Positions 17,245 to 27,314 are shown, counted from the first letter of the stretch. The stretch: DNA of 64,000 nucleotides from Salinibacter sp. 10B (GCF_002954405.1 NZ_MQWC01000004.1:1448301-1512300); one strand, 5' to 3'. Notes: generated by a model from the letters alone, not told the origin. Translations and numbers: made by a program.

Positions 17245-19116
17245 TTACGGGGCTGGTACCGGTTCTTCCTTCAAAACCGCCCGACACCACCCCCGAACGG
17301 CGTTGCAACAATACAGAGCATCAGCCCCCTTCACTTCGTCAAGCGTCAGCACCCGTTCCTTGGCCTGTTCTTCTGTCTGCAACACATACTCCCGGTATAC
17401 CCCGGCCAGAAGACCGCACTCCACGGGGGGCGTCCAAAGGGTATCTCCCTTCCGAACAAACAGATTGCTGTGTGTCCCCTCCGTGACCTGCCCCTCTTCG
17501 TTAAGGAGCAGCGCCTCGTCGCAGTTCTGCTCCTGGGCCGCCTGGAGCACATGGTCGTACACCCGGCGATGGGTAGTCTTGTGGTAGAAGAGAGGATCCG
17601 AACGGTCGACCCGCTCCTCTGCAATCGTCAACGTCCAAGGCTCGTCGCGTCCCGCTCCAATCGGACTGGCCTCCACCGCTATCCGCCCCCATCGGTCGAG
17701 CGTCGCCCGAACCTTGAGCACCGCCTCCCCAACCCTGTCCGAGACGGCCCGGTCAACCCGCCGCCGAAAGCGCGCCTCGTCGAACGGATAGCCGAAGTAC
17801 TGCGCCGATCGTGACAGACGATCCACGTGACGGTCAAGCATTGGCACCTGCAACTCGTCGAACCGCATCGTTTCGATCAGCCGCAGGTCGTCGTCTTCTG
17901 TGTTCATCTGCGTGCTTTGCTTGGACGGCGTCAAGAATCGAGTTTTCAGCGCACATTCCTGATACTCCGAAGCAGGGTCCGAGTCCCACACAATCCCACT
18001 TCCAACCCCCATCGTTCCCTGGTCCTCCTCTAGCACGACGGTCCGAATGGCAACATTGAAGACAGCGGTGTCGTCCGGCCCAACCATTCCAATGGCCCCA
18101 CAGTACACTCCGCGCGGCTCCGTCTCCAGATTTCGGATGAGCTGCATCGCCCGTCGCTTTGGGGCTCCCGTGACCGACCCGCACGGAAAGAGGGCCCGCA
18201 GTATGTCGGCCGTGCCCTCCCCCGTACGAAGGCGTCCCTGCACCGTAGAGGTCATCTGGGTCACTGAGTCGTAGGGCTCGGTGGTGTAGAGGTCGGGCAC
18301 CTCCACCGATCCGAGCTCGCAGCACACCGAGAGATCGTTGCGCAGGAGATCAACGATCATCAAGTTCTCCGCCCGGTTCTTCGGATCGGTCGCAAGTTCC
18401 TCCCGAAGGGACCGATCCTCCTCCAGTGTGCGCCCTCGTCGGATGGTCCCCTTCATTGGGCGCGTGCAAATTCGATCGCCGACCCGACGAAAGAACAGCT
18501 CCGGAGAACACGATAGAATCTGACGGCGTCCGAGGTTCAGATAGGCACCGTACGGAACGTGTTGCTGCCGCCGGAGCCGCCGATACAACATTCGCGGATC
18601 GCCTTTTATCCGAAAATGCACCGGTGCCGTGTAATTGACCTGGTACACGTCGCCCTGCCGGATGTGGTGGCGCACCCGATCAACGGCGTTGACATAGGCC
18701 GTACGGGAAATGGAAAGCTCCGGATCGCTAATGCTCACGTCGGCCTCCATGTTCGCAAGGCCGAGCGTCACCTCGGGGGGAGCAACGGGATGCGGGCGAT
18801 CATAGACCCCAAACCATCCGACGGGGGCCGCATGGGTCTCGCCCCCCTCAAGATCGACAAACGAAGATCCGGCTTCGTACGAGAGATACCCCGCTACGTA
18901 CTGTCCACGACTCGTGGCAGCCTCGATGTCAGCAAGCAAAGACGGAACGTCCTCGGGCTCAGAGGCCGTGAGGATGCGGGACGGATGTGCAAAGCACCAG
19001 CTCCACCGGTTTGACGAAGACGGTCGTGCCGTATCAAGGAGAATGGTCCCCGGCTGGGCCAGGACGGTAGGATCAAACACAGGGCAGGTGCGCAGAACAA
19101 CAGAGCTGATTGACAA
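17245..19116 (-). CDS. pabBC: PabB-PabC fusion: aminodeoxychorismate synthase component I + aminodeoxychorismate lyase
   Basis: 623 residues in two enzymes. Residues 1-390 are a chorismate-binding domain ('RPMKGTIRRGRTLEED', 'NLMIVDLLRNDLS', 'PCGSVTGAPKRRAM', 'GVGSGIVWDSDP'). Residues 395-623 are a class IV PLP aminotransferase fold ('ETMRFDELQVPMLDRHV', PLP lysine in 'YHKTTHRRVYDHV', 'EGTHSNLFVRKGD'). Together they convert chorismate to 4-aminobenzoate for folate. The glutamine amidotransferase PabA is not in the window. PabB-PabC fusions are known in several bacterial phyla. No neighbour is functionally linked. Confidence 0.93.
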   Translation of the reverse strand: MSISSVVLRTCPVFDPTVLAQPGTILLDTARPSSSNRWSWCFAHPSRILTASEPEDVPSLLADIEAATSRGQYVAGYLSYEAGSSFVDLEGGETHAAPVGWFGVYDRPHPVAPPEVTLGLANMEADVSISDPELSISRTAYVNAVDRVRHHIRQGDVYQVNYTAPVHFRIKGDPRMLYRRLRRQQHVPYGAYLNLGRRQILSCSPELFFRRVGDRICTRPMKGTIRRGRTLEEDRSLREELATDPKNRAENLMIVDLLRNDLSVCCELGSVEVPDLYTTEPYDSVTQMTSTVQGRLRTGEGTADILRALFPCGSVTGAPKRRAMQLIRNLETEPRGVYCGAIGMVGPDDTAVFNVAIRTVVLEEDQGTMGVGSGIVWDSDPASEYQECALKTRFLTPSKQSTQMNTEDDDLRLIETMRFDELQVPMLDRHVDRLSRSAQYFGYPFDEARFRRRVDRAVSDRVGEAVLKVRATLDRWGRIAVEASPIGAGRDEPWTLTIAEERVDRSDPLFYHKTTHRRVYDHVLQAAQEQNCDEALLLNEEGQVTEGTHSNLFVRKGDTLWTPPVECGLLAGVYREYVLQTEEQAKERVLTLDEVKGADALYCCNAVRGWCRAVLKEEPVPAP

Positions 19117-19230
19117 CTCCCAACAATTCCTTTACGCGCACACAGGAAAAGAGTTGACAGAAGGATCGGATGCGCTCCTACCTGCGACACCCGGTCCAAT
19201 GGGACACAACTAACACGCCCGACTGCTTCC

Positions 19231-19590
19231 TCAGTTCAGGCAGAGAGAGCACCGTCGCTGCTTCGGTTCTGATGCCTCGGCAGAGACGGACACAGAGGCC
19301 TCTGCGTACGGGGCGAGGAGCATGACCTCATGGGACGACTCCCGAACCTGCGCCTGAACGTATTCTTCGGGTCCTCCCCACCCTTCGTGCCGCCATCCCT
19401 GCGTTCGGGCGTCGTAGTCGAGCTGGGCAATATCAACCCGGAGTCCCTTCATCGAAGTGCTCATCGATGACGTGTCCCCGGCAGAACTCGAATCAGAACG
19501 AATGCCGTACACGACAGCGATGATGGAAGCCGGAACGACCCAACAGGCGGCTAGGAGCAGAGGAACGATCGGGGAAATGGACATGGGCAT
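19231..19590 (-). CDS. Small membrane-anchored hypothetical protein
   Basis: 119 residues. One hydrophobic segment (about residues 7-29) carries a signal-anchor-like start, followed by a Ser-rich stretch and a soluble part ending 'KQRRCSLCLN' with a CxxC. No family was recognised. It lies 114 bp downstream of the pabBC start on the same strand and 290 bp from the DUF6174-like gene. The membrane segment and an open frame with an ordinary composition favour a real gene, but coding status is not certain. Confidence 0.45.
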   Translation of the reverse strand: MPMSISPIVPLLLAACWVVPASIIAVVYGIRSDSSSAGDTSSMSTSMKGLRVDIAQLDYDARTQGWRHEGWGGPEEYVQAQVRESSHEVMLLAPYAEASVSVSAEASEPKQRRCSLCLN

Positions 19591-19882
19591 ACAAAAGTAG
19601 TCGGGAGTCGCGTCAACTCGTTCCTATATAGCAACAAACCGCGTGCCTGTGTTGAACGGGGTCGTATTCTTCCCCAAAAGAAAGGAATTGTCGACCGACT
19701 CGTAAAGGACTGTTCCATTTCTACCCATTCCCTTGAAGCTGCAGGGATATTTTCATTCGCATCTCCAGGCACGGCTGAAATCTTCTCACGGTGCCCTCCG
19801 GAACGGAGACAAAAGAAAAGAGAACTGCCCATTCCTCTCCTCCATTCCCCCGAACGCGTCTCGTGAATCGGGGCGTCCCCCT

Positions 19883-20356
19883 TTAACTCGGGTCGTTCGT
19901 AACCGAGAAACTCGTCACAACGACTCCACGTCCTTCTGTCTGTTCTCCCGGTCCCACACGGTACCGCTCTGGATACGAGAATTCTTTATCGAACTCAACC
20001 TGGAATTTTCCCCGATCAGATCGCTCGAAGCTACTGACGATCTCGTCGTACAGACGATCAATCGTCAAAAACGAACCCGACTCTGCAGCACTTCCTCCCT
20101 CCCCGTCAACCGATACACTATCAATTTGACCTTCCCGAACAACCACAAACACGTTGTTTTTTTCGACCCCTCCTACAGATTTGTTGTACGTAAACCGATA
20201 CGACTCAATTCCGGACTGCTCCCACTCCTCCATATTTTTTTCGATAAGGTCGCCCACCTGTTCAGAGTTCTCATCCAACGAAAGCAGACCACACCGGCCG
20301 AACAAAAGAATTACCCCAAAAGCAAGTACAGCACGCGCCACTAGCCTGTAACCCAT
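19883..20356 (-). CDS. DUF6174-like lipoprotein
   Basis: About 157 residues from the ATG at 20356 (MGYRLVARAVLAFGVILLF). A longer reading from 20431 would overlap the upstream gene. A hydrophobic signal runs to 'LLFGRC', a plausible lipobox Cys. The body 'EEWEQSGIESYRFTYNKSV...REGQIDSVSVDG' follows the DUF6174 layout: a helix with W and 'Y.F.Y', then a short beta sheet, then 'TIDRLYDEIVSSF'. The function of the family is unknown. It starts 13 bp after the GWxTD-like gene, so the two form an operon. A second DUF6174-like lipoprotein is at 27801-28256, inside the same SusCD island. Confidence 0.7.
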   Translation of the reverse strand: MGYRLVARAVLAFGVILLFGRCGLLSLDENSEQVGDLIEKNMEEWEQSGIESYRFTYNKSVGGVEKNNVFVVVREGQIDSVSVDGEGGSAAESGSFLTIDRLYDEIVSSFERSDRGKFQVEFDKEFSYPERYRVGPGEQTEGRGVVVTSFSVTNDPS

Positions 20357-20369
20357 ATCTACCTCTACC

Positions 20370-22226
20370 TTAGTCCTTAGAAGAGAGCTCAAACTCCACC
20401 GTTCGCGACACCCGGTTCCCCGTTCGGTCATCCGTGACTTCTACAGCGATGCGCACCTCTTGAGTCTCGTCCGTCATCCAGTCGCTCGGACTCAAAACAA
20501 CATACTCTTCGGTACGCTCATTCCGGCCCTGAAACTCGCTCTCCACAGCCGTCTGTTCCTGATCGTCTCCACGAAAGAGTTGCGCAAACCCCTTTCGATC
20601 CGTCGTTCGACGCACCTCGTACGTAACAGTGTAGCGCGTCCGACCGTCGGGGCCAGTCGCCAGGTGATACAATTCAAAACGGAGCGCAAGAGGCGACTGC
20701 CCAGACAACTCCCGAAACGGATATACGGGCGCTTCTTCAATGGAGGTTGTGTCCGTCTTCAAAAGAACCGGCTCCAGATCACTCATCTCTAGATCAGAGG
20801 GATCGTTGCGAAGCGCCGTAAGGGAGTCGGCCCGGCTGGTTCCGACTTTCAGCCTTGCCTGCGGTCGAAGTGATTTCGGCTCTCCGCGAATCGACGCCCA
20901 GGAGACATCGACTTGTAGGGCCGCATGCGACGTGTCCTCGATGAAAAACGTCTCCCGCCGCGGCTTGGGTACCCCCTGTGCCTCCTCGGCGTGAGACACG
21001 AAGAAATGCCGGCGCTCCATCTCCTCTCGTTCATAGGATTCCGCAAAGCGTATGAGCGACGAGGTCAAAAGATAGCCCCCCTCCGCGTCGATGCTCTCCT
21101 TCACTGCTTCCAGCTGTTCTTGAGACGGCCGGAGGGACGATCGCAAAACGCTCCAGTAGAGCGCCACTTCGGTCGTACCATCCGTGCCGAGCGACCGTAC
21201 CCAACGAGCCGCGACGGGGACATTGCCAAACTCCCGTCCAACATTCGAACGCGTTTGAGGAACCACTGTCTCCCGTCGTCGCCGAGCCGCTACCTCCTCT
21301 TGCTTGATCTCCCCGATCTTTTGATGCAAAAACGAATGCGGACGAACGCTCATCGGCGCATTCATTCCGCTCAGGCGCTGGCGAACCAACTCGTTGTACA
21401 TCGACAGGTCCGTGAACGTAATCCCATATCGGGCTCGCTGATACGAAAGCTGCTTGTAAATGGACTCAAGTGCCGACAAGCTTTTCAGGGCCTTCCGCAT
21501 TCCACGCTCAGTGGGACCTCCCCCGTAGCGAAGTCGCGGGGGAATGAGCTCAATCGGCTGCCCGAGTTCACACCCATCCCCCCGCTCACACACAAAGAGG
21601 AACTCTGCTTCGGTCTGAAAGCCATAGGTCCAAAATTCTCCGCCCCCGACCTCGCGCGACCGATTGGGCGGCCCGTAGCGCACGTATACCCGTCCTCGAC
21701 CATCCAGGCGATCGTCATCGTCCTTCCGATGATAGTACCGAAATGCATGAGCCACGCGCTTCAGATGCTCCTGAAGCCGCTCATTTGCCTCCGTAGCGGG
21801 ATACGGATCCCGTCGCCCCCACCATCTTTTGAGCGTGCGTCCCGTTCCGGGCACAAGGGCCTCCGGTTGCCCCGTCTCTGCTGCCGTCTGAATCTTCAAC
21901 TGCTTAACGGTCGCTTCCGACAAAACGGCCTGAAGGGCATCCAATTGACGCCGGACCACCGATTTCGAAAAGGTGCGATCGACCGATGTCGAATCATCTA
22001 GAAATCGCAGAAAGGCATAGTACGTGCCCGGAGTTCGAATTTTCTCTTTTGGATCGATCTCTGGCCCTCCAGTCCAAACCTCTCCTACCGGTCGCTCCTC
22101 TCCTCCCGTGGTTTCCACAAGAAGCGCTACTGTCCCTGATCGAACCGACGTCTCGTGAATCGCGGACTGTCCGTACCGGCCGCTCATCAGGAGGACGAGA
22201 ACAACGGCGTACACAACTCTCATCAT
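20370..22226 (-). CDS. GWxTD-like domain protein, exported
   Basis: 618 residues with a signal peptide (hydrophobic residues 3-20). The recognisable stretch is about residues 165-230: 'AFRYYHRKDDDDRLDGRGRV' then 'YVRYGPPNRS' and 'GEFWTYGFQTEAEFLFV'. This matches the 'D.RGRVYIRYGPPD' core of GWxTD-domain proteins of Bacteroidota, although the GWxTD residues themselves are not conserved here. The C-terminal 250 residues look like beta-rich domains ('LRFELYHLATGPDGRTRYTV', 'EVRIAVEVTDDRTGN'). The role is unknown. It precedes a DUF6174-like lipoprotein by 13 bp and lies just downstream of the susD1 terminator. Confidence 0.6.
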   Translation of the reverse strand: MMRVVYAVVLVLLMSGRYGQSAIHETSVRSGTVALLVETTGGEERPVGEVWTGGPEIDPKEKIRTPGTYYAFLRFLDDSTSVDRTFSKSVVRRQLDALQAVLSEATVKQLKIQTAAETGQPEALVPGTGRTLKRWWGRRDPYPATEANERLQEHLKRVAHAFRYYHRKDDDDRLDGRGRVYVRYGPPNRSREVGGGEFWTYGFQTEAEFLFVCERGDGCELGQPIELIPPRLRYGGGPTERGMRKALKSLSALESIYKQLSYQRARYGITFTDLSMYNELVRQRLSGMNAPMSVRPHSFLHQKIGEIKQEEVAARRRRETVVPQTRSNVGREFGNVPVAARWVRSLGTDGTTEVALYWSVLRSSLRPSQEQLEAVKESIDAEGGYLLTSSLIRFAESYEREEMERRHFFVSHAEEAQGVPKPRRETFFIEDTSHAALQVDVSWASIRGEPKSLRPQARLKVGTSRADSLTALRNDPSDLEMSDLEPVLLKTDTTSIEEAPVYPFRELSGQSPLALRFELYHLATGPDGRTRYTVTYEVRRTTDRKGFAQLFRGDDQEQTAVESEFQGRNERTEEYVVLSPSDWMTDETQEVRIAVEVTDDRTGNRVSRTVEFELSSKD

Positions 22227-22321
22227 GGTCAGAGACTCGCTTGCGAGGAGTTCGCAGGGAGTATTCTAACGCGTGTCCCGGGCGGAATATCCAATATTCA
22301 TAATAAAAACTAGGCTTAAAC

Positions 22322-22357
22322 AAAAAAGGGAGCCCAGGCGACGCCCGGGCTCCCTTT
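22322..22357 (-). terminator. Rho-independent terminator after susD1
   Basis: A GC-rich stem (GGGAGCCC/GGGCTCCC, extendable to 12 of 13 pairs) is followed on the minus strand by six U residues (A-tract at 22322-22327). It lies 48 bp beyond the SusD1 stop codon and ends the first SusC/SusD operon. Confidence 0.85.
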
Positions 22358-22404
22358 CGACGATGTCTATTTTCGGAACGCTCTTCGCGAAGACAAGAGC
22401 CGTC

Positions 22405-23850
22405 TTACTGAAGGAACGGAGAAACCTGAGCCCGGTTGTTCGCCAGCACGCGGTTCATGTTCACGTCGATGGTCGCCTGATTCGCCGCCTCGTCGTACGT
22501 GAACGAGTCGAGGGTTTCGCCCGACCCGAGCGCGTTGGTGATGTACTCCGGAACGATGCCTTCCGTGGCAGGACTTCCCGGGGCAATATTCTCGTTAATC
22601 TGTGCCTCATTGAACGGCACCGGCGCCTTAAAGCCCATCGTCGCGAACCGACGACCTTCGGCTATGAAGATCTCTTGTCGGAGCAAATAATACAGTTCCC
22701 AGGCCTCCTGCGCGTTCGACACGTCGTCGACCATCGCATCAGTAACCGACGTGTTGGAGATCGCAGCAACTTCTGTGTTCGCCGTCCGGTCCAACACGAG
22801 TCCACTTCGATAGGGATCGTCGGCACTGGCCCGGACCTCAACATCCGACGAGTTGGGACGAGACCCCGGGTCGGACTGCGTCCGGTCCTCCGTCGTTTCA
22901 TCAACGGTCCGCTCGGTACGCGTATCCTGCACGAGCGTGATCAACTCCTTCATCTCCGCCTGCGCTCCCGAGAGATCGTTCTCAGCAAGATCGGCCTCGA
23001 TCAAAATGAGGTGGGCCTCTTCCGCCTTCAAGAACGGAAAGGGAGTTTCGCTAGATCCAGCAATTCCAAACTTCGGATCCAGGAAGTCGAGACGTGGCAG
23101 AGGTTGAAAGTCGTCAAAGCTCTGCCGGTCATAGAGCGCATCCTGCATGGTGTTCGTCGGGCCGTTCTGGTTATCAAACTCCCGGAGACGAACGTAGTCG
23201 GCGTCCTGATTGAGAACCTCCTGGGCCCGACTCCGAGCGTCACTGAGGTTCCCATTGTTGTAGTATGCTCGCGCCTGGGCAAGCTTGTATCCCACCTGAT
23301 CTCCGTTCCCACTATCGATGGCATTCTGGAGGGTATCAATTGCCGCCTGAAAGTGCGCAGATGGGTCCGCAGGCGGCCCGCCCCCGGTCAGTGGCGCCGA
23401 GTGGAAGGTTTCCCCCAGCAGGATGTGACTCATGCCCTCGTAGAAATCAAGCTCCGCAATATTATCGGGACTGGGATTGTCGTCTCGCGGTACGACCGTA
23501 TTTCGGCCGAAAATGGCTGATTCCCGAAGGTCGTTGATTGTAAAAAACGAGTCGTCGATGTCCTGCTGCTGATTATTCAAATCGAGACCATCGACCGACT
23601 GGTTAAAGAAGGTTTCCGTATTTACGTAATTGTCGGTCGTAATTGAGGTCCAAATCACCGTGTTGTTGAGTGCAATGGCCATCTGCCGGTCCAGCCCGGC
23701 CATCCATCGCTGCAACGGATTCGGATTGCTCAGACCCTGGTCTTCCGTAAGCTGCGGGTTCCTCACGTTTTGGGAGTTCAGCAGATCACACCCCGATAGC
23801 CCAACGGCCCCGAGAAGAAGAAAAGTAAAGACTGTGACAACCTTTCGCAT
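22405..23850 (-). CDS. SusD/RagB-like lipoprotein 1
   Basis: 481 residues with a lipoprotein signal ('LLLGAVGLSGC', Cys about residue 21). It is predicted to be a surface-exposed, helix-rich TPR-type substrate binder that caps the SusC pore. The N-terminal 'NVRNPQLTEDQGLSNPNPLQ' resembles the SusD start. 'AQARAYYNNGNLSDARSRAQ' is a TPR-like helix pair, and 'FLKAEEAHLILIEADLAEND' matches the conserved 'E..LI.AEA' segment of SusD. 'EGRRFATMGFK' replaces the usual 'EG.R..DL.R'. It lies 108 bp downstream of susC1, with a hairpin between them and a strong terminator behind it. The ligand cannot be predicted. Confidence 0.85.
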   Translation of the reverse strand: MRKVVTVFTFLLLGAVGLSGCDLLNSQNVRNPQLTEDQGLSNPNPLQRWMAGLDRQMAIALNNTVIWTSITTDNYVNTETFFNQSVDGLDLNNQQQDIDDSFFTINDLRESAIFGRNTVVPRDDNPSPDNIAELDFYEGMSHILLGETFHSAPLTGGGPPADPSAHFQAAIDTLQNAIDSGNGDQVGYKLAQARAYYNNGNLSDARSRAQEVLNQDADYVRLREFDNQNGPTNTMQDALYDRQSFDDFQPLPRLDFLDPKFGIAGSSETPFPFLKAEEAHLILIEADLAENDLSGAQAEMKELITLVQDTRTERTVDETTEDRTQSDPGSRPNSSDVEVRASADDPYRSGLVLDRTANTEVAAISNTSVTDAMVDDVSNAQEAWELYYLLRQEIFIAEGRRFATMGFKAPVPFNEAQINENIAPGSPATEGIVPEYITNALGSGETLDSFTYDEAANQATIDVNMNRVLANNRAQVSPFLQ

Positions 23851-23907
23851 AGGTCAAAAATGTGGGTTGCAAAATAGAACAGAGGGGGCTCAGAAATGAC
23901 GAGAACG

Positions 23908-23941
23908 ACTGAGGCCTGGCCGGCACGACACAGGCCCCAGT
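23908..23941 (-). promoter_or_regulatory. Intercistronic hairpin between susC1 and susD1
   Basis: Arms ACTGAGGCCTG (23908-23918) and CAGGCCCCAGT (23931-23941) pair at 10 of 11 positions around a 12-nt loop. No U-tract follows on the minus strand, so it is more likely an mRNA-stability or attenuation element than a full terminator. Equivalent hairpins occur in the other two susC-susD gaps. Confidence 0.5.
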
Positions 23942-23958
23942 GTTCTCCTCATTCGTCG

Positions 23959-26877
23959 TTAGAACCCAACATTGAGAGTGAAGGTGTACTGCCGGGGCGG
24001 AGAGATCGTCCCAAAGCCAAAGGCCCCAGCTACCGTCCCCTGCGCGTTCTCCGATCCATTTACTTCTGGGTCAAAGTTCGACGTCGTGAAGTTGAACGGA
24101 TTTCGTACGCTGGCTCCCAGTCGAACAGACCGGACCGTGGACGGAAGAATGCCGTCCGGAATCTGATAGTCGAGGGCAATATTCCGCACCTTCAGATAGT
24201 CAGTATCCTCCACAAATACCCCCGCAAGCGTGGTGAAGCTGATGCTTGGGTCACTCACAGCCTGCACGACAGCCGGCGGGAACTGCTCGTTATTCGGGTT
24301 CGGGAAGCGTCCTTCATCCAATGCATTGATTCCCTGGAAGGCCTTGAAGAAGCGAAGCACTTCATTGGTATTCACGCCCTGAGCACCCGTTTGGTAGTCG
24401 GCCGTCGCTCGAAGGGTCAGCCCTTGATATCGGGCCGTAAGCCCCAGACTTCCAAACTTATCAGGGTTCGGGTTCCCAAGCACTGCATCGGTCTGTACAC
24501 TATCGAGCCGTCCGGTCTCCGGGTTAAAGAAGGGCTTGTCTCCTTCCAGGTATCCAATCGGCTGTCCCTCGTCGACGAAGGTGCCGAGAAAGAGAAACCC
24601 CCCGTTGTTAAACTTCGAGGCCTGTCCGTTGTCGACGACCTCGTTCGTGTTGGTATTCAGGGACGCATTCACCGAAAGACTGTAGTCCGGCGTCTGCAGG
24701 AGCGAGAACTGTCCCGCAAACTCCCAGCCCTTGTTTGACACCTCTCCGATGTTGCGAACCTGATCGGCCTGCGCGGTCGACGGAGCGAACGGCGCTTCAA
24801 ACAGCGCATCTTCCGTGGTCTCGTCGTAGCGCGTGATCTGGAAGTTGGCCCGCCCATTGAACAGCGAGAGATCGGCCCCCGCTTCGTAGGTCTTCACCCG
24901 CTCCGGTCCCAACGTCGGCTCGCCGGGCGTGTCGAACGTGTAGCTCGTCTGACCGAGAAACGCATTCACGCTGAGCAGGCGGTCCCGGGAGAACGGTTCG
25001 GGAAAGTTTCCGGTCTCCCCGTAGCTTCCTCGCAGCTTCAGGCTGCTGATAATGTCGGACGGAAGCACGTCCTCAAGGAAGGGCTCGTCCGTGACTGTGT
25101 AGGCAAACCCGACCGCCGGATACCACTGGGGCTCGGTATCATCTCCAAATGCCGAGTTCTCGTCCACCCGAAGTCCGAGGTCAATGAAGAAGCGATCCCC
25201 GAAGCCGATGTTCTCCTTGAGGTATGCACCACGCTGAGCAACGGTCGACAAGTCATCCGACGCCGTCGACTGAGACCCGGACTCGACGGTCTGCGACCCG
25301 TCCGGCACGCCGTCAGCATCCAGACGTGCAATGCGGCTCTCATCCCGGAAGACATCGCCTCCGAGGTTCGACTGCAGACTCAGGAACCGCCACTCATACG
25401 TGTGACTAACGTTGGCGCTCAAAGTGAGGCCAAGGAATGTCCGGTTAAAGTCCGCAAGGGAACTCGAGCTGGAACCCGATCCGACAGACCGCAAGAATTG
25501 GTTGGTGACGATTTCCTTGTTCTGTGCCTGCCGGAAGTCGAGGCCAGCCGTAAATTTCATCGAGATCGACTCGATGGGATTGTACCGGAGCTGCGACGAG
25601 CCAACAAGACGATCAATGTTCGTTCTGTTGTTGTAAAGCCGCACCGAATTGCGAAGGGAGTCTTTTACTCCTGCGTACAGATCCCTTGACAGACTATCGA
25701 TGACAACTGGATTTCCTTGCTCATTCTGAAAGAGTTGGGCTCCCTCCAGGTTGCCAAACTGGGAAAAGCTCGTGTTTGCATTGAGGGCTCGGCCGTAGTT
25801 GTTGTGCACATAGTTGGCCGACATGGTCACGTCAAGGTTTTGCAGCGGATTTGCCCCCAGCGTCGCATTGACGTCGTACCGAATGTTGTCGTCGGCCCCA
25901 AGTCGGGTGGTGTTATTCTCAAACATCTTGCCCGAGAAACTATAGTGGTACCCCCCCTCGGTGCTCCCATTTCCGGAGAGCTTATAACTGTGGACGAGAG
26001 CGGGATCCTGAAAGATGAGATCCCCCGTCCGATCATACTTCAGGAAGTCCTTCGTCCCGTATTCGGCCCCAATCCGAGTTTCGAAATTCAACTGGTCGGG
26101 CGTTCCTGCTCCGTCTTTGGTAAAGATCTGAAGCACGCCGTTCGCAGCGTCGGAACCATATATTGTGGTTGCAGCCCCTCCACTCAAAAACTCCACACGC
26201 TCGATATTTTCCAGGGGAATATCGGCGATCGAGCTGCTACGAGCTCCTCCTGTGCTGATAAACTCGTTGGAGCCCGTGCTCTGGTTGTCAACACGCACCC
26301 CGTCTACGTAGATAACGGGAGTCGTGACTCCCGTAGCAGACACTGGGCCCCGGTTTTTAATTAGAGAGGTCGTCCCCGGCTGTCCGGAGTTGAGACGAAT
26401 CTGTGTGCTCTTGAGCTGGGACTGGAGGGCTTGGTCGATGCGACCGGTCGAAACTGACGCCACCTCTTCTGCAGAAACCGTCGTGGCCGAGGTTGGCAGA
26501 CGCTTGGTTTGAATCGCTGATCCCTGCCCCGTAACGACAACCTCTCCAAGCTCCTGCGTTTGCGGTTGCAGTTGGAAGTTGACCGTAGCGGTCTCCCCTT
26601 CCGAAACTGTCACCGTTCGCTGCCGGGCATTGTACCCCACGAACGACGCCTCAACGGTGTACTCTCCCACCGGAACGCCGGTGATCCGAAAGGATCCCTC
26701 GGCGTTCGTAGCAGCCCCCATCCCTTCTTCTAGGATCTGAACGGTCGCTCCCGGAAGAGACGCTCCGGTTTCTTGGTCCGTGATGGTTCCCGTAATCGTA
26801 CCTTGTTGTGCCCATGCAAGATTGGGCAATAAGAGGAGAGCCGACCCCGTTATAAGTGTGATTAGCAGTTTTCTCAT
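23959..26877 (-). CDS. SusC/RagA-type TonB-dependent outer-membrane transporter 1
   Basis: About 972 residues from the ATG at 26877 (MRKLLITLITGSALLLLPNL); an upstream ATG at 26937 would bury the signal peptide. It has a signal peptide (to 'LAWAQ'), a carboxypeptidase-regulatory-like domain (about residues 25-105) and the TonB-box-like 'GEVVVTGQG'. The plug follows ('NRGPVSATGVTTPVIYVDGV'), then a 22-strand-type barrel ending 'RQYTFTLNVGF'. It would import a ligand captured by SusD1 using energy from TonB. The first ~116 residues are almost the same as in SusC2 (8 differences), after which the two proteins differ strongly. Confidence 0.93.
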   Translation of the reverse strand: MRKLLITLITGSALLLLPNLAWAQQGTITGTITDQETGASLPGATVQILEEGMGAATNAEGSFRITGVPVGEYTVEASFVGYNARQRTVTVSEGETATVNFQLQPQTQELGEVVVTGQGSAIQTKRLPTSATTVSAEEVASVSTGRIDQALQSQLKSTQIRLNSGQPGTTSLIKNRGPVSATGVTTPVIYVDGVRVDNQSTGSNEFISTGGARSSSIADIPLENIERVEFLSGGAATTIYGSDAANGVLQIFTKDGAGTPDQLNFETRIGAEYGTKDFLKYDRTGDLIFQDPALVHSYKLSGNGSTEGGYHYSFSGKMFENNTTRLGADDNIRYDVNATLGANPLQNLDVTMSANYVHNNYGRALNANTSFSQFGNLEGAQLFQNEQGNPVVIDSLSRDLYAGVKDSLRNSVRLYNNRTNIDRLVGSSQLRYNPIESISMKFTAGLDFRQAQNKEIVTNQFLRSVGSGSSSSSLADFNRTFLGLTLSANVSHTYEWRFLSLQSNLGGDVFRDESRIARLDADGVPDGSQTVESGSQSTASDDLSTVAQRGAYLKENIGFGDRFFIDLGLRVDENSAFGDDTEPQWYPAVGFAYTVTDEPFLEDVLPSDIISSLKLRGSYGETGNFPEPFSRDRLLSVNAFLGQTSYTFDTPGEPTLGPERVKTYEAGADLSLFNGRANFQITRYDETTEDALFEAPFAPSTAQADQVRNIGEVSNKGWEFAGQFSLLQTPDYSLSVNASLNTNTNEVVDNGQASKFNNGGFLFLGTFVDEGQPIGYLEGDKPFFNPETGRLDSVQTDAVLGNPNPDKFGSLGLTARYQGLTLRATADYQTGAQGVNTNEVLRFFKAFQGINALDEGRFPNPNNEQFPPAVVQAVSDPSISFTTLAGVFVEDTDYLKVRNIALDYQIPDGILPSTVRSVRLGASVRNPFNFTTSNFDPEVNGSENAQGTVAGAFGFGTISPPRQYTFTLNVGF

Positions 26878-27194
26878 GACGACAAGTCTACAGTGAATCT
26901 GGTAGCGACGAAAACAGAAAAGGGAGGGTGAATCCACTCGATCATCTCTCGAACCAGTTCGCCTACGGTCACCAATAGCTTTTCAGACAAAACCCGTCGA
27001 CCCAGCAACGTCCGGCTCCACGATCAGCATGGGGGTGCTCAATCAAGACGATGCTCCCGAGTGATACACTCTCTCAATGACACCTCCCCTCTGATATCCG
27101 CTCTCACCTCTCGATAAATGACGTAAGTATCAGACGCCCGAAGCATACCCAACCATCGGGCTTGGACGAGGCTTTTTCCTTTTCCGCAGTTTTA
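26878..27194 (-). promoter_or_regulatory. Long 5' leader of susC1
   Basis: About 310 nt between the predicted start of transcription and the susC1 ATG. The 20 bp just before the ATG are almost identical to those in front of susC2. No gene or known riboswitch was recognised in it. Confidence 0.4.
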
Positions 27195-27223
27195 AATATC
27201 CCGATAAATGAAGTGGAAGTCAA
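27195..27223 (-). promoter_or_regulatory. Promoter of the susC1-susD1 operon
   Basis: On the minus strand, TTGACT (27218-27223) and GATATT (27195-27200) are 17 bp apart. The same TTGACTTCCA start and 17-bp spacing recur before susC2, which makes chance unlikely. Confidence 0.65.
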
Positions 27224-27314
27224 GACAACCACTATTGCTGAATCCCCCGCGATGGCCATCCTGCTATTTAGAAGGAGGGTCACGTGAAGATTTTCACGCC
27301 TCAGCCCCTCTCCC

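Noticed and set aside
22273-23520. Plus-strand open frame opposite susD1
   Set aside because: It crosses the susD1 terminator and is antisense to a good SusD protein.
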